From Kribbella aluminosa (GTDB lineage: Bacteria > Actinomycetota > Actinomycetes > Propionibacteriales > Kribbellaceae): a stretch of 64,000 nucleotides of DNA. This document shows positions 57,439-64,000 of this stretch, piece after piece. The notes under the pieces were generated by a model. The model was not told the DNA's origin. It was given only the letters and a program-made list of their open reading frames with translations, and did no database searches. Every line of letters begins with the position of its first letter. Within the stretch, counting starts at the first letter, position 1. The position numbers and the translations under genes are program-made. The stretch spans positions 3,348,001 to 3,412,000 of the forward strand of contig NZ_JAGINT010000001.1 in the NCBI RefSeq assembly GCF_017876295.1, given 5' to 3'.

Positions 57439-57816
57439 ATGCGGAAGCTGGCAGCCCTCGCGGCGGTTGTGACGATGAGTGTTGGCGCCCTGACGGCCTG
57501 CTCGGGTGGCAACTACTGCAACGACCTGAAGAGCTACGTCGACACCGGCAAGAACCTGGACACCAAGAAGTCCGGGGACCTGGACAAGATCCTGTCGGAG
57601 TCGAAGAAGGTCGAGAAGTCGGCGCCGAAGGACCTGAAGGACGACTGGAAGGTCGTCGTCGACTACATCGGCAAGGTGAAGGACGCCAACGGCGACACCA
57701 CCAAGCTGGCGGAGCTCGCGAAGTCCGAGCTGCCGAAGATCCAGTCGGCGCAGGAAGCGATCACCAAGCAGGCCAAGGACTCCTGCAAGATCGACATGAA
57801 CAGCACCGGTAACTGA
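57439..57816 (+). CDS. Small lipoprotein, paralogue 1
   Basis: A 125-residue exported lipoprotein. The signal is LAALAAVVTMSVGALTAC with lipobox LTAC. The mature part is helical and Lys/Asp-rich, with CNDLKSYVDTGKNLDTKK near the start and KDSCKIDM near the end, so two Cys remain after the lipidated one. APKDLKDDWKVVVDYIGK is shared with the next gene. Function is unknown. It starts 9 bp after the EamA stop. Confidence 0.8.
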   Translation: MRKLAALAAVVTMSVGALTACSGGNYCNDLKSYVDTGKNLDTKKSGDLDKILSESKKVEKSAPKDLKDDWKVVVDYIGKVKDANGDTTKLAELAKSELPKIQSAQEAITKQAKDSCKIDMNSTGN

Positions 57817-57894
57817 TCCACAGTGGGTGCAGTTGGTGGGACGGCTCTGCCCGTTCCGTCCCACCGGCCCACCCGGGTAGTAGCGTGACCGTCC

Positions 57895-58269
57895 GTGAAG
57901 CGAACTCTTGCCGTTCTCGCGACCGTGGCTGCCGGTGCCGGTGTGCTGACCGCCTGTACCGATGATCAGGCGTACTGCGTCGATCTGGCCAAGTACGCCG
58001 CCAAGGTGGTCGACGTCGACCCGCAGAAGCCGGTCGACTACGTGAAGATCCTGGACCAGGCGAAGAAGCTCCAGGGCTCCGCCCCGAAGGACGTCAAGGA
58101 CGACTGGGGCGTCGTCGTGGCGTTCGCCGAGAAGGCCAGGAAGGCCGGTTCGGACAAGGCCGAGCTGGCCAGGCTGAGCAAGCAGACCGGCGCCGTGATG
58201 ACGGCGTACAAGAACATCTCGGGCCAGGCGAAGGACAGCTGCAAGGTCGACCTGCCGAAGCTGAACTGA
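57895..58269 (+). CDS. Small lipoprotein, paralogue 2
   Basis: A 124-residue lipoprotein paralogous to the preceding gene: same length, lipobox LTAC, YCVDLAKYAAKVVDV, APKDVKDDWGVVVAFAEKAR and KDSCKVDL in matching positions. The two Cys are conserved between the copies, suggesting a disulfide in the mature protein. GTG start with a TAGCGT -10-like hexamer about 8 bp upstream. Function is unknown; the pair arose by tandem duplication. Confidence 0.8.
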   Translation: MKRTLAVLATVAAGAGVLTACTDDQAYCVDLAKYAAKVVDVDPQKPVDYVKILDQAKKLQGSAPKDVKDDWGVVVAFAEKARKAGSDKAELARLSKQTGAVMTAYKNISGQAKDSCKVDLPKLN

Positions 58270-58354
58270 CGACTCGACCCGACGTCGGCCGAACCTCGGG
58301 CTGAACCCGTGTTAGGTTCCCTTGCGAAGCCATACAACGGGACAAGGTGAAACG

Positions 58355-58669
58355 GTGCCACTTCCTACTTTGACTCCGGAGCAGCGTGCGGCAGCTCTGG
58401 ACAAGGCCGCGGCGGCGCGGCGTGAACGAGCCGAGATCAAGAACCGGATCCGGCACTCGGGAGCGTCTCCGACGGAGGTGCTGCACGAGGGGCAGACGAA
58501 CGACGTGATCGGCAAGATGCGGGTCAGCCAGCTGCTGCAGTGCATTCCGGGCGTCGGCAAGGTCCGGGCGCAGCAGATCATGGAGCGCGCGGGCATCTCC
58601 GAGACCCGGCGGGTCCGCGGCCTGGGTTCGAACCAGATCGCGGCGCTCGAGCGCGAATTCGCCGAGTGA
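58355..58669 (+). CDS. mihF: Actinobacterial integration host factor
   Basis: A 104-residue DNA-binding nucleoid protein (mIHF/sIHF family). The conserved core [20 protein letters not shown] then [20 protein letters not shown] includes a helix-two-turn-helix and the C-terminal helix [22 protein letters not shown] 58355 is supported by AAGGTGA just upstream; the longer ATG-initiated frame from 58322 adds unrelated residues. It precedes gmk as in M. tuberculosis (Rv1388-Rv1389). Confidence 0.93.
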   Translation: MPLPTLTPEQRAAALDKAAAARRERAEIKNRIRHSGASPTEVLHEGQTNDVIGKMRVSQLLQCIPGVGKVRAQQIMERAGISETRRVRGLGSNQIAALEREFAE

Positions 58670-58722
58670 CCCCAGTGAGCCGAACCGAAACTCTGTCCGG
58701 CTCGTTGGACACTGGTGTGACG

Positions 58723-59343
58723 ATGACCACGCACCCGAACGATCCTGCTCCGGCCGGCAGCGGCGAGCGGCCGCCGGCCCGGCTGACCGTGCTGGCCGGA
58801 CCGACCGCGGTCGGCAAGGGCACGGTGGCGGCCGACATCCGGGAGCGGTACCCGGACATCTGGATCTCGGTGTCGGCGACCACCCGCAAGCCACGGCCGA
58901 ACGAAGTACACGGCGTGCACTACCTGTTCGTGTCGGACGCCGAGTTCGACCGGATGATCGCCGACGGCGAGCTGCTTGAGTGGGCGGTGGTGCACAAGGC
59001 GGCCCGGTACGGTACGCCGCGGCAGCCGGTGCTCGACAAGCTCGCCGAGGGCCGGCCGGCGCTGCTGGAGATCGACCTGCAGGGCGCCCGGCAGGTCCGC
59101 GAGACGATGCCGGAGGCACAGTTCGTGTTCCTGGCGCCGCCGAGCTGGGACGAGCTGGTCCGGCGGCTGGTCGGTCGCGGTACCGAGACGCCGGAGGAGC
59201 GCGAACGCCGGCTCGAGACCGCGGTGCTGGAACTGGCGGCCGAGAAGGAGTTCGACGTGACGATCGTGAACGCCTCGGTTCGGGCGGCCGCCGATCAGTT
59301 GGTAAAGTTGATTCGATCACCCTCCATCTCTGGAAAGAGCTGA
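58723..59343 (+). CDS. gmk: Guanylate kinase
   Basis: A ~206-residue kinase converting GMP to GDP. P-loop [23 protein letters not shown]-binding [20 protein letters not shown] and [20 protein letters not shown], then [20 protein letters not shown]. The P-loop is G-P-T-A-V-G-K-G-T, as in other actinobacteria. The start is uncertain: ATG 58723 is chosen, but in-frame GTG codons at 58717 and near 58667 are possible. The stop is 2 bp before the rpoZ start. Confidence 0.94.
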   Translation: MTTHPNDPAPAGSGERPPARLTVLAGPTAVGKGTVAADIRERYPDIWISVSATTRKPRPNEVHGVHYLFVSDAEFDRMIADGELLEWAVVHKAARYGTPRQPVLDKLAEGRPALLEIDLQGARQVRETMPEAQFVFLAPPSWDELVRRLVGRGTETPEERERRLETAVLELAAEKEFDVTIVNASVRAAADQLVKLIRSPSISGKS

Positions 59344-59345
59344 AC

Positions 59346-59651
59346 TTGTCTGGCAACCAGCCCGTCGCCATCGGCATCACGTCGCCGCCGATCGACGACC
59401 TGCTCACCCACACCGACTCGAAGTACAAGCTGGTGCTGTACTCGGCCAAGCGGGCGCGGCAGATCAACGCCTACTACTCGCAGCTCGGCGAAGGCCTGCT
59501 CGAGTACGTCGGACCGCTGGTCGAGACGCACGTCCAGGAGAAGCCGCTGTCGATCGCCATGCGCGAGATCAACGACGGTGTCCTGACCTGCACCGACATC
59601 GACCCCGAGGCCGAGGCGGAAGCCGCCGCAGCCGCGGAGAAGTCCGAGTAG
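59346..59651 (+). CDS. rpoZ: RNA polymerase omega subunit
   Basis: A 101-residue subunit that helps assemble RNA polymerase. [20 protein letters not shown], then [20 protein letters not shown] and [17 protein letters not shown] are the omega core in its actinobacterial form. A TTG start at 59346 ([10 protein letters not shown]) is inferred: it gives the usual length, follows GGAAAGAG and sits right after the gmk stop. The tail is Glu/Ala-rich. Confidence 0.93.
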   Translation: MSGNQPVAIGITSPPIDDLLTHTDSKYKLVLYSAKRARQINAYYSQLGEGLLEYVGPLVETHVQEKPLSIAMREINDGVLTCTDIDPEAEAEAAAAAEKSE

Positions 59652-59679
59652 CTGACTCAACCGGGAACGGAGTCGAGCG

Positions 59680-60990
59680 ATGTCCGCAACCGGTGAGAAC
59701 GAGACCCCTGGGACCTCAGTGGCCCCGGGGGGTTCTGGCGTGCCCAAGCACAAGCCCAATGTCGTCCTGGGTGTCGGCGGCGGTATCGCGGCGTACAAGG
59801 TCTGTGACCTGCTGCGACGGCTGACCGAGTCCGGGCACAGCGTCCGGGTGGTGCCGACGGCGGCGGCGCTGGAGTTCGTCGGTGCGGCGACCTGGGCGGC
59901 GCTGTCCGGGAAGCCGGTGACCGCGGACCCGTTCGACGACGTACACGAAGTGCCGCACGTCCGGATCGGCAAGGCCGCCGAGCTGGTCGTGGTGGCGCCC
60001 GCCACCGCGAACCTGATCGCCAAGGCCGCTCACGGGCTGGCGGACGACCTGCTGACGAACACGCTGCTGACCGCGCGCTGCCCGATCCTGTTCGCGGCCG
60101 CGATGCACACCGAGATGTGGGAACACCCGGCGACGCAGGCGAACGTCGCGACGCTGCGTTCGCGGGGGATCACGGTCCTCGATCCGGCGGTCGGGCGGTT
60201 GACCGGCGCCGACACCGGACGCGGCCGGTTGCCGGAGCCGTCGGAGATCTTCGCGATCAGCCAGCTGATGCTCGCCGACGAGGCGGCACGTGCCGCCGGG
60301 CAGTCGGTGGCCGATCTGACCGGGAAGCACGTGCTGATCAGTGCCGGCGGGACGCGCGAACACCTGGATCCGGTGCGGTACCTCGGCAACTCGTCGTCCG
60401 GGAAGCAGGGCTACGCCCTGGCGCGGATCGCGGCCGCCCGGGGCGCGAAGGTGACGCTGGTCGCCGCCAACTCCGAGCTGCCCGACCCGGCCGGCGTGCA
60501 GGTGGTGCCGGTGGTGTCGGCCCAGGAGCTGTACGACGAGATCACCGGCCGGGCCGCCGACGCGGACGCGATCGTGATGGCCGCCGCGGTCGCGGACTTC
60601 CGCCCGGCCGACGTCGTCGAACACAAGATCAAGAAGACCGCCGACGGCGCCGTACCTGCCGTGAACCTGGTGCAGAACCCCGACATCCTGCACACCATCT
60701 CGCACGACCGCGCCCGCCCCGACCAGATCATCGTCGGCTTCGCCGCCGAAACCGGCGACGCCGACCACACGGTCCTGGACCTCGGCCGAGCCAAACTCGA
60801 ACGCAAAGGCTGCGACCTCCTGGTCGTCAACGACGTCTCCGGCGGCAAGGTCTTCGGCAGCGACCTCAACGAAGCCGTAATCCTCGACCGCGCCGGCACC
60901 GCCCTCCCCGTCCCCTCCGGCTCAAAAGACGCCCTCTCCGGCGTCATCTGGAACCTCGTCGCCACCCACTGGCCCACACCCCGGCCCTAG
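59680..60990 (+). CDS. coaBC: Bifunctional phosphopantothenoylcysteine decarboxylase / synthase
   Basis: A 436-residue CoA-biosynthesis enzyme. The N-terminal CoaC flavoprotein domain (~25-200) has VVLGVGGGIAAYKVCDLLRR, HVRIGKAAELVVVAPATAN, and AAAMHTEMWEHPATQAN; the C-terminal CoaB domain (~215-430) has ISAGGTREHLDPVRYLGNSS, SSGKQGYALARIAAARGAKV and LVVNDVSGGKVFGSD. The first ~25 residues are a variable Gly/Pro extension. In M. tuberculosis it (dfp, Rv1391) is followed directly by metK; here about 3 kb intervenes. Confidence 0.95.
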   Translation: MSATGENETPGTSVAPGGSGVPKHKPNVVLGVGGGIAAYKVCDLLRRLTESGHSVRVVPTAAALEFVGAATWAALSGKPVTADPFDDVHEVPHVRIGKAAELVVVAPATANLIAKAAHGLADDLLTNTLLTARCPILFAAAMHTEMWEHPATQANVATLRSRGITVLDPAVGRLTGADTGRGRLPEPSEIFAISQLMLADEAARAAGQSVADLTGKHVLISAGGTREHLDPVRYLGNSSSGKQGYALARIAAARGAKVTLVAANSELPDPAGVQVVPVVSAQELYDEITGRAADADAIVMAAAVADFRPADVVEHKIKKTADGAVPAVNLVQNPDILHTISHDRARPDQIIVGFAAETGDADHTVLDLGRAKLERKGCDLLVVNDVSGGKVFGSDLNEAVILDRAGTALPVPSGSKDALSGVIWNLVATHWPTPRP

Positions 60991-61035
60991 CCCCGCCCCC
61001 GGCCCTAGCCCCCCGGCCCGCCCGCCCGGCCACCG

Positions 61036-61109
61036 GCTCGCCCGGCCACCTGCCCGGCTCGCCCGGCCGCCTGCTCGCCCGGCCACCTGCCCGGCTCGCC
61101 CGGCCGCCT
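61036..61109. repeat. Tandem 37-bp repeat, C-rich
   Basis: Two identical 37-bp units (starting GCTCGCCCGGCCACCTGCCC) at 61036-61072 and 61073-61109 lie within a wider 60991-61170 tract of CCCGGCC-type simple sequence after coaBC. The tract is coding-like in no frame. I see nothing else in this spacer before the inverted repeat. Confidence 0.75.
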
Positions 61110-61174
61110 GCCCGCCCGGCCCCCGGCCCACCCGCCCGTATTGGCCGCCCGTATTGCCCGCCGTGCAAGGGCCA

Positions 61175-61258
61175 TTTGAGGGGTGAACCTCTCAGCTGGA
61201 CCGTTTGCTGTCGGCATGCGGGGGGCGAACGGACCATGTCAGGGGTGAACCTCTGAAA
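61175..61258. repeat. Long inverted repeat, family copy B
   Basis: Arms of 31 nt (61175-61205 and 61228-61258) match in reverse complement at about 22 of 31 positions around a 22-nt loop. TTTGAG, GGTGAACC/GGTTCACC and TGG-CCGTT are shared with copies A and C. Each arm also contains a small dyad of its own (GAGG...CCTC). It ends 40 bp before the nuclease-like gene. Confidence 0.75.
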
Positions 61259-61297
61259 CGGCTGTCCACAGAAGGCCGAATCGGGGTCCCACGAGGT

Positions 61298-62269
61298 ATG
61301 GGTAGCAGCCACGCTGTACGGGTGAACTCGAATCTCGAAGTGGTGGCGGCGCGACAGGGTGGCGTCTTCAGTCGGCGGCAGGCACTCCTCAGCGGCTACA
61401 CGCCGCGGCAGATCCGGCTGCGGATCGGCGATGGCAGGTGGGTTCGCATCCGCCACGGGCAGTACGCCGAGCGGCTCGACCTGGCCGCGCTCGAGCCCTG
61501 GGTAGCGGCCCGGCAGGAACATCTACGGAGGATTCATGCCGTGGTGAACTCACGGCGGCACCGCGCGGTCGCGGTCAGTCATCAGTCAGCCCTGGCGCTA
61601 CACGGGTTGCCGCTCTGGGGGCTCGACCTGAGTCGGGTGCACATCACCCGGCGTGGTGAGCCGGCCAGCGGGGCGGTCGCGGGTGTGCAGTACCACGCAG
61701 GCGGGCTGGTGGACGCCGACCTCGCCCGGGTCGGCGGGCTGGTGACGACCACGGTCGCGCGTGCTGTGTTCGAGACCGCCTGTACGACGTCCTTCGAGGC
61801 CTCCGTCGTGAGCTTCGACGCCGCGCTGCGCGATCACCCGATGAGTGCGGACGACGTACGCCGGCTGCTCGATGCCACGGAGTACTGGCCGGGTAGCGCG
61901 ACGGCGCGGGCCGCCCTGAACTTCGGTGACCCTGGTTCGGAGTCGGTCGGCGAATCCCGCCTGCGGGTTCTCATTGCCGACCACGGGTTGCCGGCGCCCA
62001 TGCTGCAGGTCGAGTTCTACGACGCCCGTGGGTTCATCGCGCGCGTCGACTTCTTCTTCGCCGAGTTCAACACCGTGCTGGAGTTCGACGGCAGGATCAA
62101 GTACGTGGGGGCGTCCGGCGAGGTGCTGATCGCGGAGAAGTTGCGTGAGGACCGGCTGCGAGCGCGAGGTCTCCAGGTCGTTCGGGCCGACTGGTCGGAC
62201 CTCGACACACCGGCCCGGCTGCTGTCCGACCTCCACGGCGCGTTCGCCCGCTCGCGCAATGCGGCGTGA
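61298..62269 (+). CDS. AbiEi-like N-domain plus DUF559-type nuclease domain
   Basis: A 323-residue protein. Residues ~8-60 (LEVVAARQGGVFSRRQALLS, GYTPRQIRLRIGDGRWVRIR) resemble the winged-helix domain of AbiEi-type antitoxins; ~60-190 is the middle AbiEi-like part (VAVSHQSALALHGLPLWGLD). The C-terminus (~215-315) has a restriction-like core, with GESRLRVLIADHG, ARVDFFF and LEFDGRIKYV matching the D...E-x-D-G-x-x-K plan of DUF559/Vsr-like nucleases. No AbiEii toxin gene follows. Inverted repeats B and C bracket it. The start is ATG 61298; the site is weak. Confidence 0.75.
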   Translation: MGSSHAVRVNSNLEVVAARQGGVFSRRQALLSGYTPRQIRLRIGDGRWVRIRHGQYAERLDLAALEPWVAARQEHLRRIHAVVNSRRHRAVAVSHQSALALHGLPLWGLDLSRVHITRRGEPASGAVAGVQYHAGGLVDADLARVGGLVTTTVARAVFETACTTSFEASVVSFDAALRDHPMSADDVRRLLDATEYWPGSATARAALNFGDPGSESVGESRLRVLIADHGLPAPMLQVEFYDARGFIARVDFFFAEFNTVLEFDGRIKYVGASGEVLIAEKLREDRLRARGLQVVRADWSDLDTPARLLSDLHGAFARSRNAA

Positions 62270-62277
62270 GCGTCGGC

Positions 62278-62364
62278 CGTTCGAGGGTTGACCTCTCAGC
62301 TTGCCCGTTCACCCAGTGCATGACGCCGGTGAACGGGCAACGGGAAGGGTTCACCTCTCAAACG
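62278..62364. repeat. Long inverted repeat, family copy C
   Basis: Arms 62278-62313 and 62328-62364 pair over ~36 nt with one indel and several mismatches; the inner 12 bp (TGCCCGTTCACC/GGTGAACGGGCA) are perfect around a 14-nt loop. It begins 8 bp after the stop of the nuclease-like gene and shares its half-site with copies A and B. Confidence 0.78.
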
Positions 62365-62413
62365 TGGCCCGGCCGTTGGGGACAAGAGGACAGAAGCTGT
62401 CCGCTTTCGGTTC

Positions 62414-62419
62414 TAGAGT
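62414..62419 (+). promoter_or_regulatory. Leaderless -10 element of the winged-helix gene
   Basis: TAGAGT ends 7 bp before the ATG at 62427; no Shine-Dalgarno is present. It lies 50 bp after repeat copy C. Confidence 0.4.
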
Positions 62420-62426
62420 CGCCGGT

Positions 62427-63791
62427 ATGGAGATCACCTGGGGCGCGGTTGTCGCGCGGCGAATGCGGCGGCACGGCCTGGCAGCGCAGTCCGACACGGC
62501 GAGGTCCGGCGCGGCGAGGTCCGGCGCGGCGGGGTTTGGTGGAGCGGGTGTCGGCACGGCGGGCGTTGGTACGGCGGCGTCTGGTGGGGCAGGCGTTGGT
62601 ACGGCGGGGTCCGGTGCGGCGGGGGCTGGTGGAGCGGGCGTTGGTACGGCGGGGGCTGGTGGGGTGGGCGTTGGTACGGCGGGGGCTGGTGGAGCGGGCG
62701 TTGGTACGGCGGGGGCTGGTGGGGTGGGCGTTGGTGGGGCGTTTGGGTCGGTGGTGGATGCGGTGCGGGGGATGTGTGGGGCGCATGCGCAGGTTGCGGT
62801 GGCGGGGGAGATGTCGGTGGCGTTGCGGGTGCAGGGGGCGAACCGGGAGACGGTGCAGCGGGACGAGGGGCTTGTGAAGACGTTTGGGCCGCGGGGGACT
62901 GTGCATCTGCTGCCGCTGGACGATCTGCCGATGTGGACCGGTGCGCTGTCCGCGATCCCGGCGAACGGGCTGCAACCCGAGCCGATCCGGATGACCCCGG
63001 ACGAGGTCGACCAGGTGGTCGTCGCGATCGGCGAGGCCCTCGCGCACGAGGATCTGACCGTCGACGAGTTGACCGAGGAAGTCGTACGGCGGACCGGTGA
63101 ATGGGCCCGAACTCCGACCATCCCCGCGTTCCAGGGCGCCTGGGCCCGCTGGCGGCAGGCGGTTCACGTGGCCGCGCAGGCCGGGGTCCTCTGCCACGGT
63201 CCGCTCCGCGGGAGGCTCACGACGTACTCGAACCCGCACCGCCTCCGCCCGTTCGACCCGATGCCGGCCGAGAAGGCCCTCACCGAGCTGCTCCACCGGT
63301 ACCTGTACTCGTACGGCCCGGCGACACCACAGCAATTCGCGCGCTGGCTGAAGGCGACGCCGACCATGGTCAAGCCGTACTTCGAGGAGCTGCCGCAGGC
63401 GACCCTGGCAGACCAAACCGTATGGTATGCACCCGGCGACGGCGACTTCCCGGAGGACCCCGTCGACGGCGTACGTCTGCTGCCGTACTTCGACGCGTAC
63501 GGCGTCGGCAGCTACCCGAGGGAGCTGCTCTTCCCCGGCAAGGCGTTCGAGCGCGCGACGGCACGCGGTCAGGCCGGGAACTACCCGCTGCTGCTCGTCG
63601 ACGGCATCGTCGCGGGCGTCTGGCACCAGAAGAAGTCCGGCCGGACGCTGCACGTCACCGTCGAGGCGCTCACGCCGCTGAACCGGCGCCGCCGCAAGTT
63701 GCTGGACGCCGAGGTGGACCGGTTGGGTGCCATCCTCGGTGTTGCGCCCTCGCTCACACTCGGCGACGTGACAGTCGGTGCGCACGCGTGA
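62427..63791 (+). CDS. Winged-helix DNA-binding (AlkZ-like) protein with Gly/Ala/Val repeat insert
   Basis: A 454-residue protein of the HTH_42/AlkZ-like superfamily, some members of which are DNA glycosylases. Family features: [16 protein letters not shown] at the start, [40 protein letters not shown] near 150, [20 protein letters not shown] and [20 protein letters not shown] late. Residues ~24-106 are a Gly/Ala/Val-rich insert built of GVGTAGAGG-type repeats, splitting the first conserved helix from the second. Whether a glycosylase site is functional is unclear. ATG 62427 fits the leaderless -10. Confidence 0.78.
   Translation: MEITWGAVVARRMRRHGLAAQSDTARSGAARSGAAGFGGAGVGTAGVGTAASGGAGVGTAGSGAAGAGGAGVGTAGAGGVGVGTAGAGGAGVGTAGAGGVGVGGAFGSVVDAVRGMCGAHAQVAVAGEMSVALRVQGANRETVQRDEGLVKTFGPRGTVHLLPLDDLPMWTGALSAIPANGLQPEPIRMTPDEVDQVVVAIGEALAHEDLTVDELTEEVVRRTGEWARTPTIPAFQGAWARWRQAVHVAAQAGVLCHGPLRGRLTTYSNPHRLRPFDPMPAEKALTELLHRYLYSYGPATPQQFARWLKATPTMVKPYFEELPQATLADQTVWYAPGDGDFPEDPVDGVRLLPYFDAYGVGSYPRELLFPGKAFERATARGQAGNYPLLLVDGIVAGVWHQKKSGRTLHVTVEALTPLNRRRRKLLDAEVDRLGAILGVAPSLTLGDVTVGAHA
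62638..62727 (+). repeat. 30-bp tandem repeat inside the winged-helix gene
   Basis: Three 30-bp units (starting GCGTTGGTACGGCGGGGGCT) at 62638, 62668 and 62698 differ only in GGGGTGG versus GGAGCGG, and less regular copies extend over 62500-62745. They encode a 10-residue GVGTAGAGG(V/A) repeat in frame. Confidence 0.85.
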
Positions 63792-63854
63792 AACCCGGCC
63801 ATCCATCCAGTATGTGATCGCCGGTCTCGCATGTCGGACGAATTCGGAGCGTCG

Positions 63855-63915
63855 CCGGGATCCCGGGGGAAACTGCTGGCATACTTCCCAGATGCATCGC
63901 CAACCGCCGGTGCAT
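63855..63915 (+). promoter_or_regulatory. Structured leader region upstream of metK
   Basis: The 190-bp spacer before metK has a perfect 12-bp palindrome CCGGGATCCCGG (63855-63866) and an 8-bp stem ATGCATCG/CGGTGCAT with an 8-nt loop (63892-63915). I compared it by eye with the SAM riboswitch consensus patterns I know and did not recognise one. A regulatory role is possible but unproven. Confidence 0.3.
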
Positions 63916-63981
63916 GGGGGGATCGCGCGGCCGTGCCCATCGCTCAGCCGGGCGGCACACGAGGAATTCGAAGGAGAACCT

Positions 63982-64000
63982 GTGGCGAGGCGCCTTTTCA
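63982..64000 (+). CDS. metK: S-adenosylmethionine synthetase, first six codons only
   Basis: A GTG at 63982 after AAGGAGAACC encodes V-A-R-R-L-F before the window ends. MetK proteins typically begin (M)(S/A)RRLFTSESVTEGHPD, and metK follows coaBC in actinobacteria (Rv1391-Rv1392), so the identification rests on both start sequence and synteny. AAGGAG is a near-ideal ribosome site. Confidence 0.75.

Noticed and set aside
61298-62269. Complete AbiE toxin-antitoxin pair
   Set aside because: Only an AbiEi-like domain is present; no AbiEii nucleotidyltransferase toxin gene follows, and the next gene is of the winged-helix AlkZ-like type.
63792-63981. SAM riboswitch upstream of metK
   Set aside because: Hairpins are present but the conserved core sequences of the SAM classes I know are not recognisable by eye; kept only as an unproven structured leader.

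Overview
The window comes from a high-GC actinobacterium. GTG starts are frequent, start/stop overlaps of the ATGA or GTGA type are common, GC at third codon positions is very high, and the set includes BldD, MihF, SecA2, BldD-adjacent PyrR and an FxLD-type methyltransferase. Gene content and order suggest the Propionibacteriales (Kribbella or a close relative); this is inference from recall, not a database result. I saw no tRNA, rRNA, CRISPR array or insertion sequence.

Layout: (1) 1-6.2 kb is a translation block: a DUF349 gene cut by the left edge, a glyoxalase-II-like hydrolase, hisS, aspS, then a secreted GH19-like enzyme. (2) 6.3-14.8 kb is accessory: two methyltransferases, a short GntR regulator, an M64 metallopeptidase with an unknown partner gene, a Tat-exported GxGYxYP protein behind a perfect 16-bp palindrome, and a GNAT enzyme. 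(3) 14.9-28.5 kb holds secA2, membrane and hypothetical genes, rarA with an unusual low-complexity insert, a tandem-repeat spacer with a decayed SnoaL-like gene, then the conserved DUF948-alaS-ruvX-mltG-aroE run. (4) 28.5-34.9 kb holds two exported FAD-linked oxidases, a DUF2330 protein, a prepilin-type peptidase, an ADP-ribosylglycohydrolase and a tiny secreted peptide. (5) 35.0-43.9 kb is aroC-aroK-aroB-aroQ, regulators and transporters, an FxLD-type methyltransferase, efp and nusB. (6) 44.1-54.5 kb is bldD (reverse) and a complete UMP operon, pyrR-pyrB-pyrC-(PH-like)-carA-carB-pyrD-pyrF, with a recognisable PyrR-binding RNA loop overlapping the pyrR ribosome binding site. (7) 54.6-64 kb is a variable block (DUF4037, LysR/EamA, two paralogous lipoproteins), then mihF-gmk-rpoZ-coaBC and the first codons of metK.

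The shikimate block makes chorismate and the pyr operon makes UMP. gmk, rpoZ, coaBC and metK supply nucleotides, a polymerase subunit and cofactors. Compared with the gene order I know from Mycobacterium tuberculosis (pyrR to metK, Rv1379-Rv1392), the backbone is conserved, and accessory genes sit in two slots: between pyrF and mihF, and between coaBC and metK.

The most unusual signal is a family of three long imperfect inverted repeats sharing a GGTTCACC/CCCGTT core. One lies beside rarA. The other two tightly bracket a gene with an AbiEi-type N-terminus and a DUF559-type nuclease C-terminus, inserted between coaBC and metK. Near each cluster an otherwise conserved protein (RarA, and a winged-helix AlkZ-like protein) carries a tandem-repeat-encoded low-complexity insert. 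A 22-bp hairpin that would bury the aroE ribosome binding site and start codon is a second strong observation.
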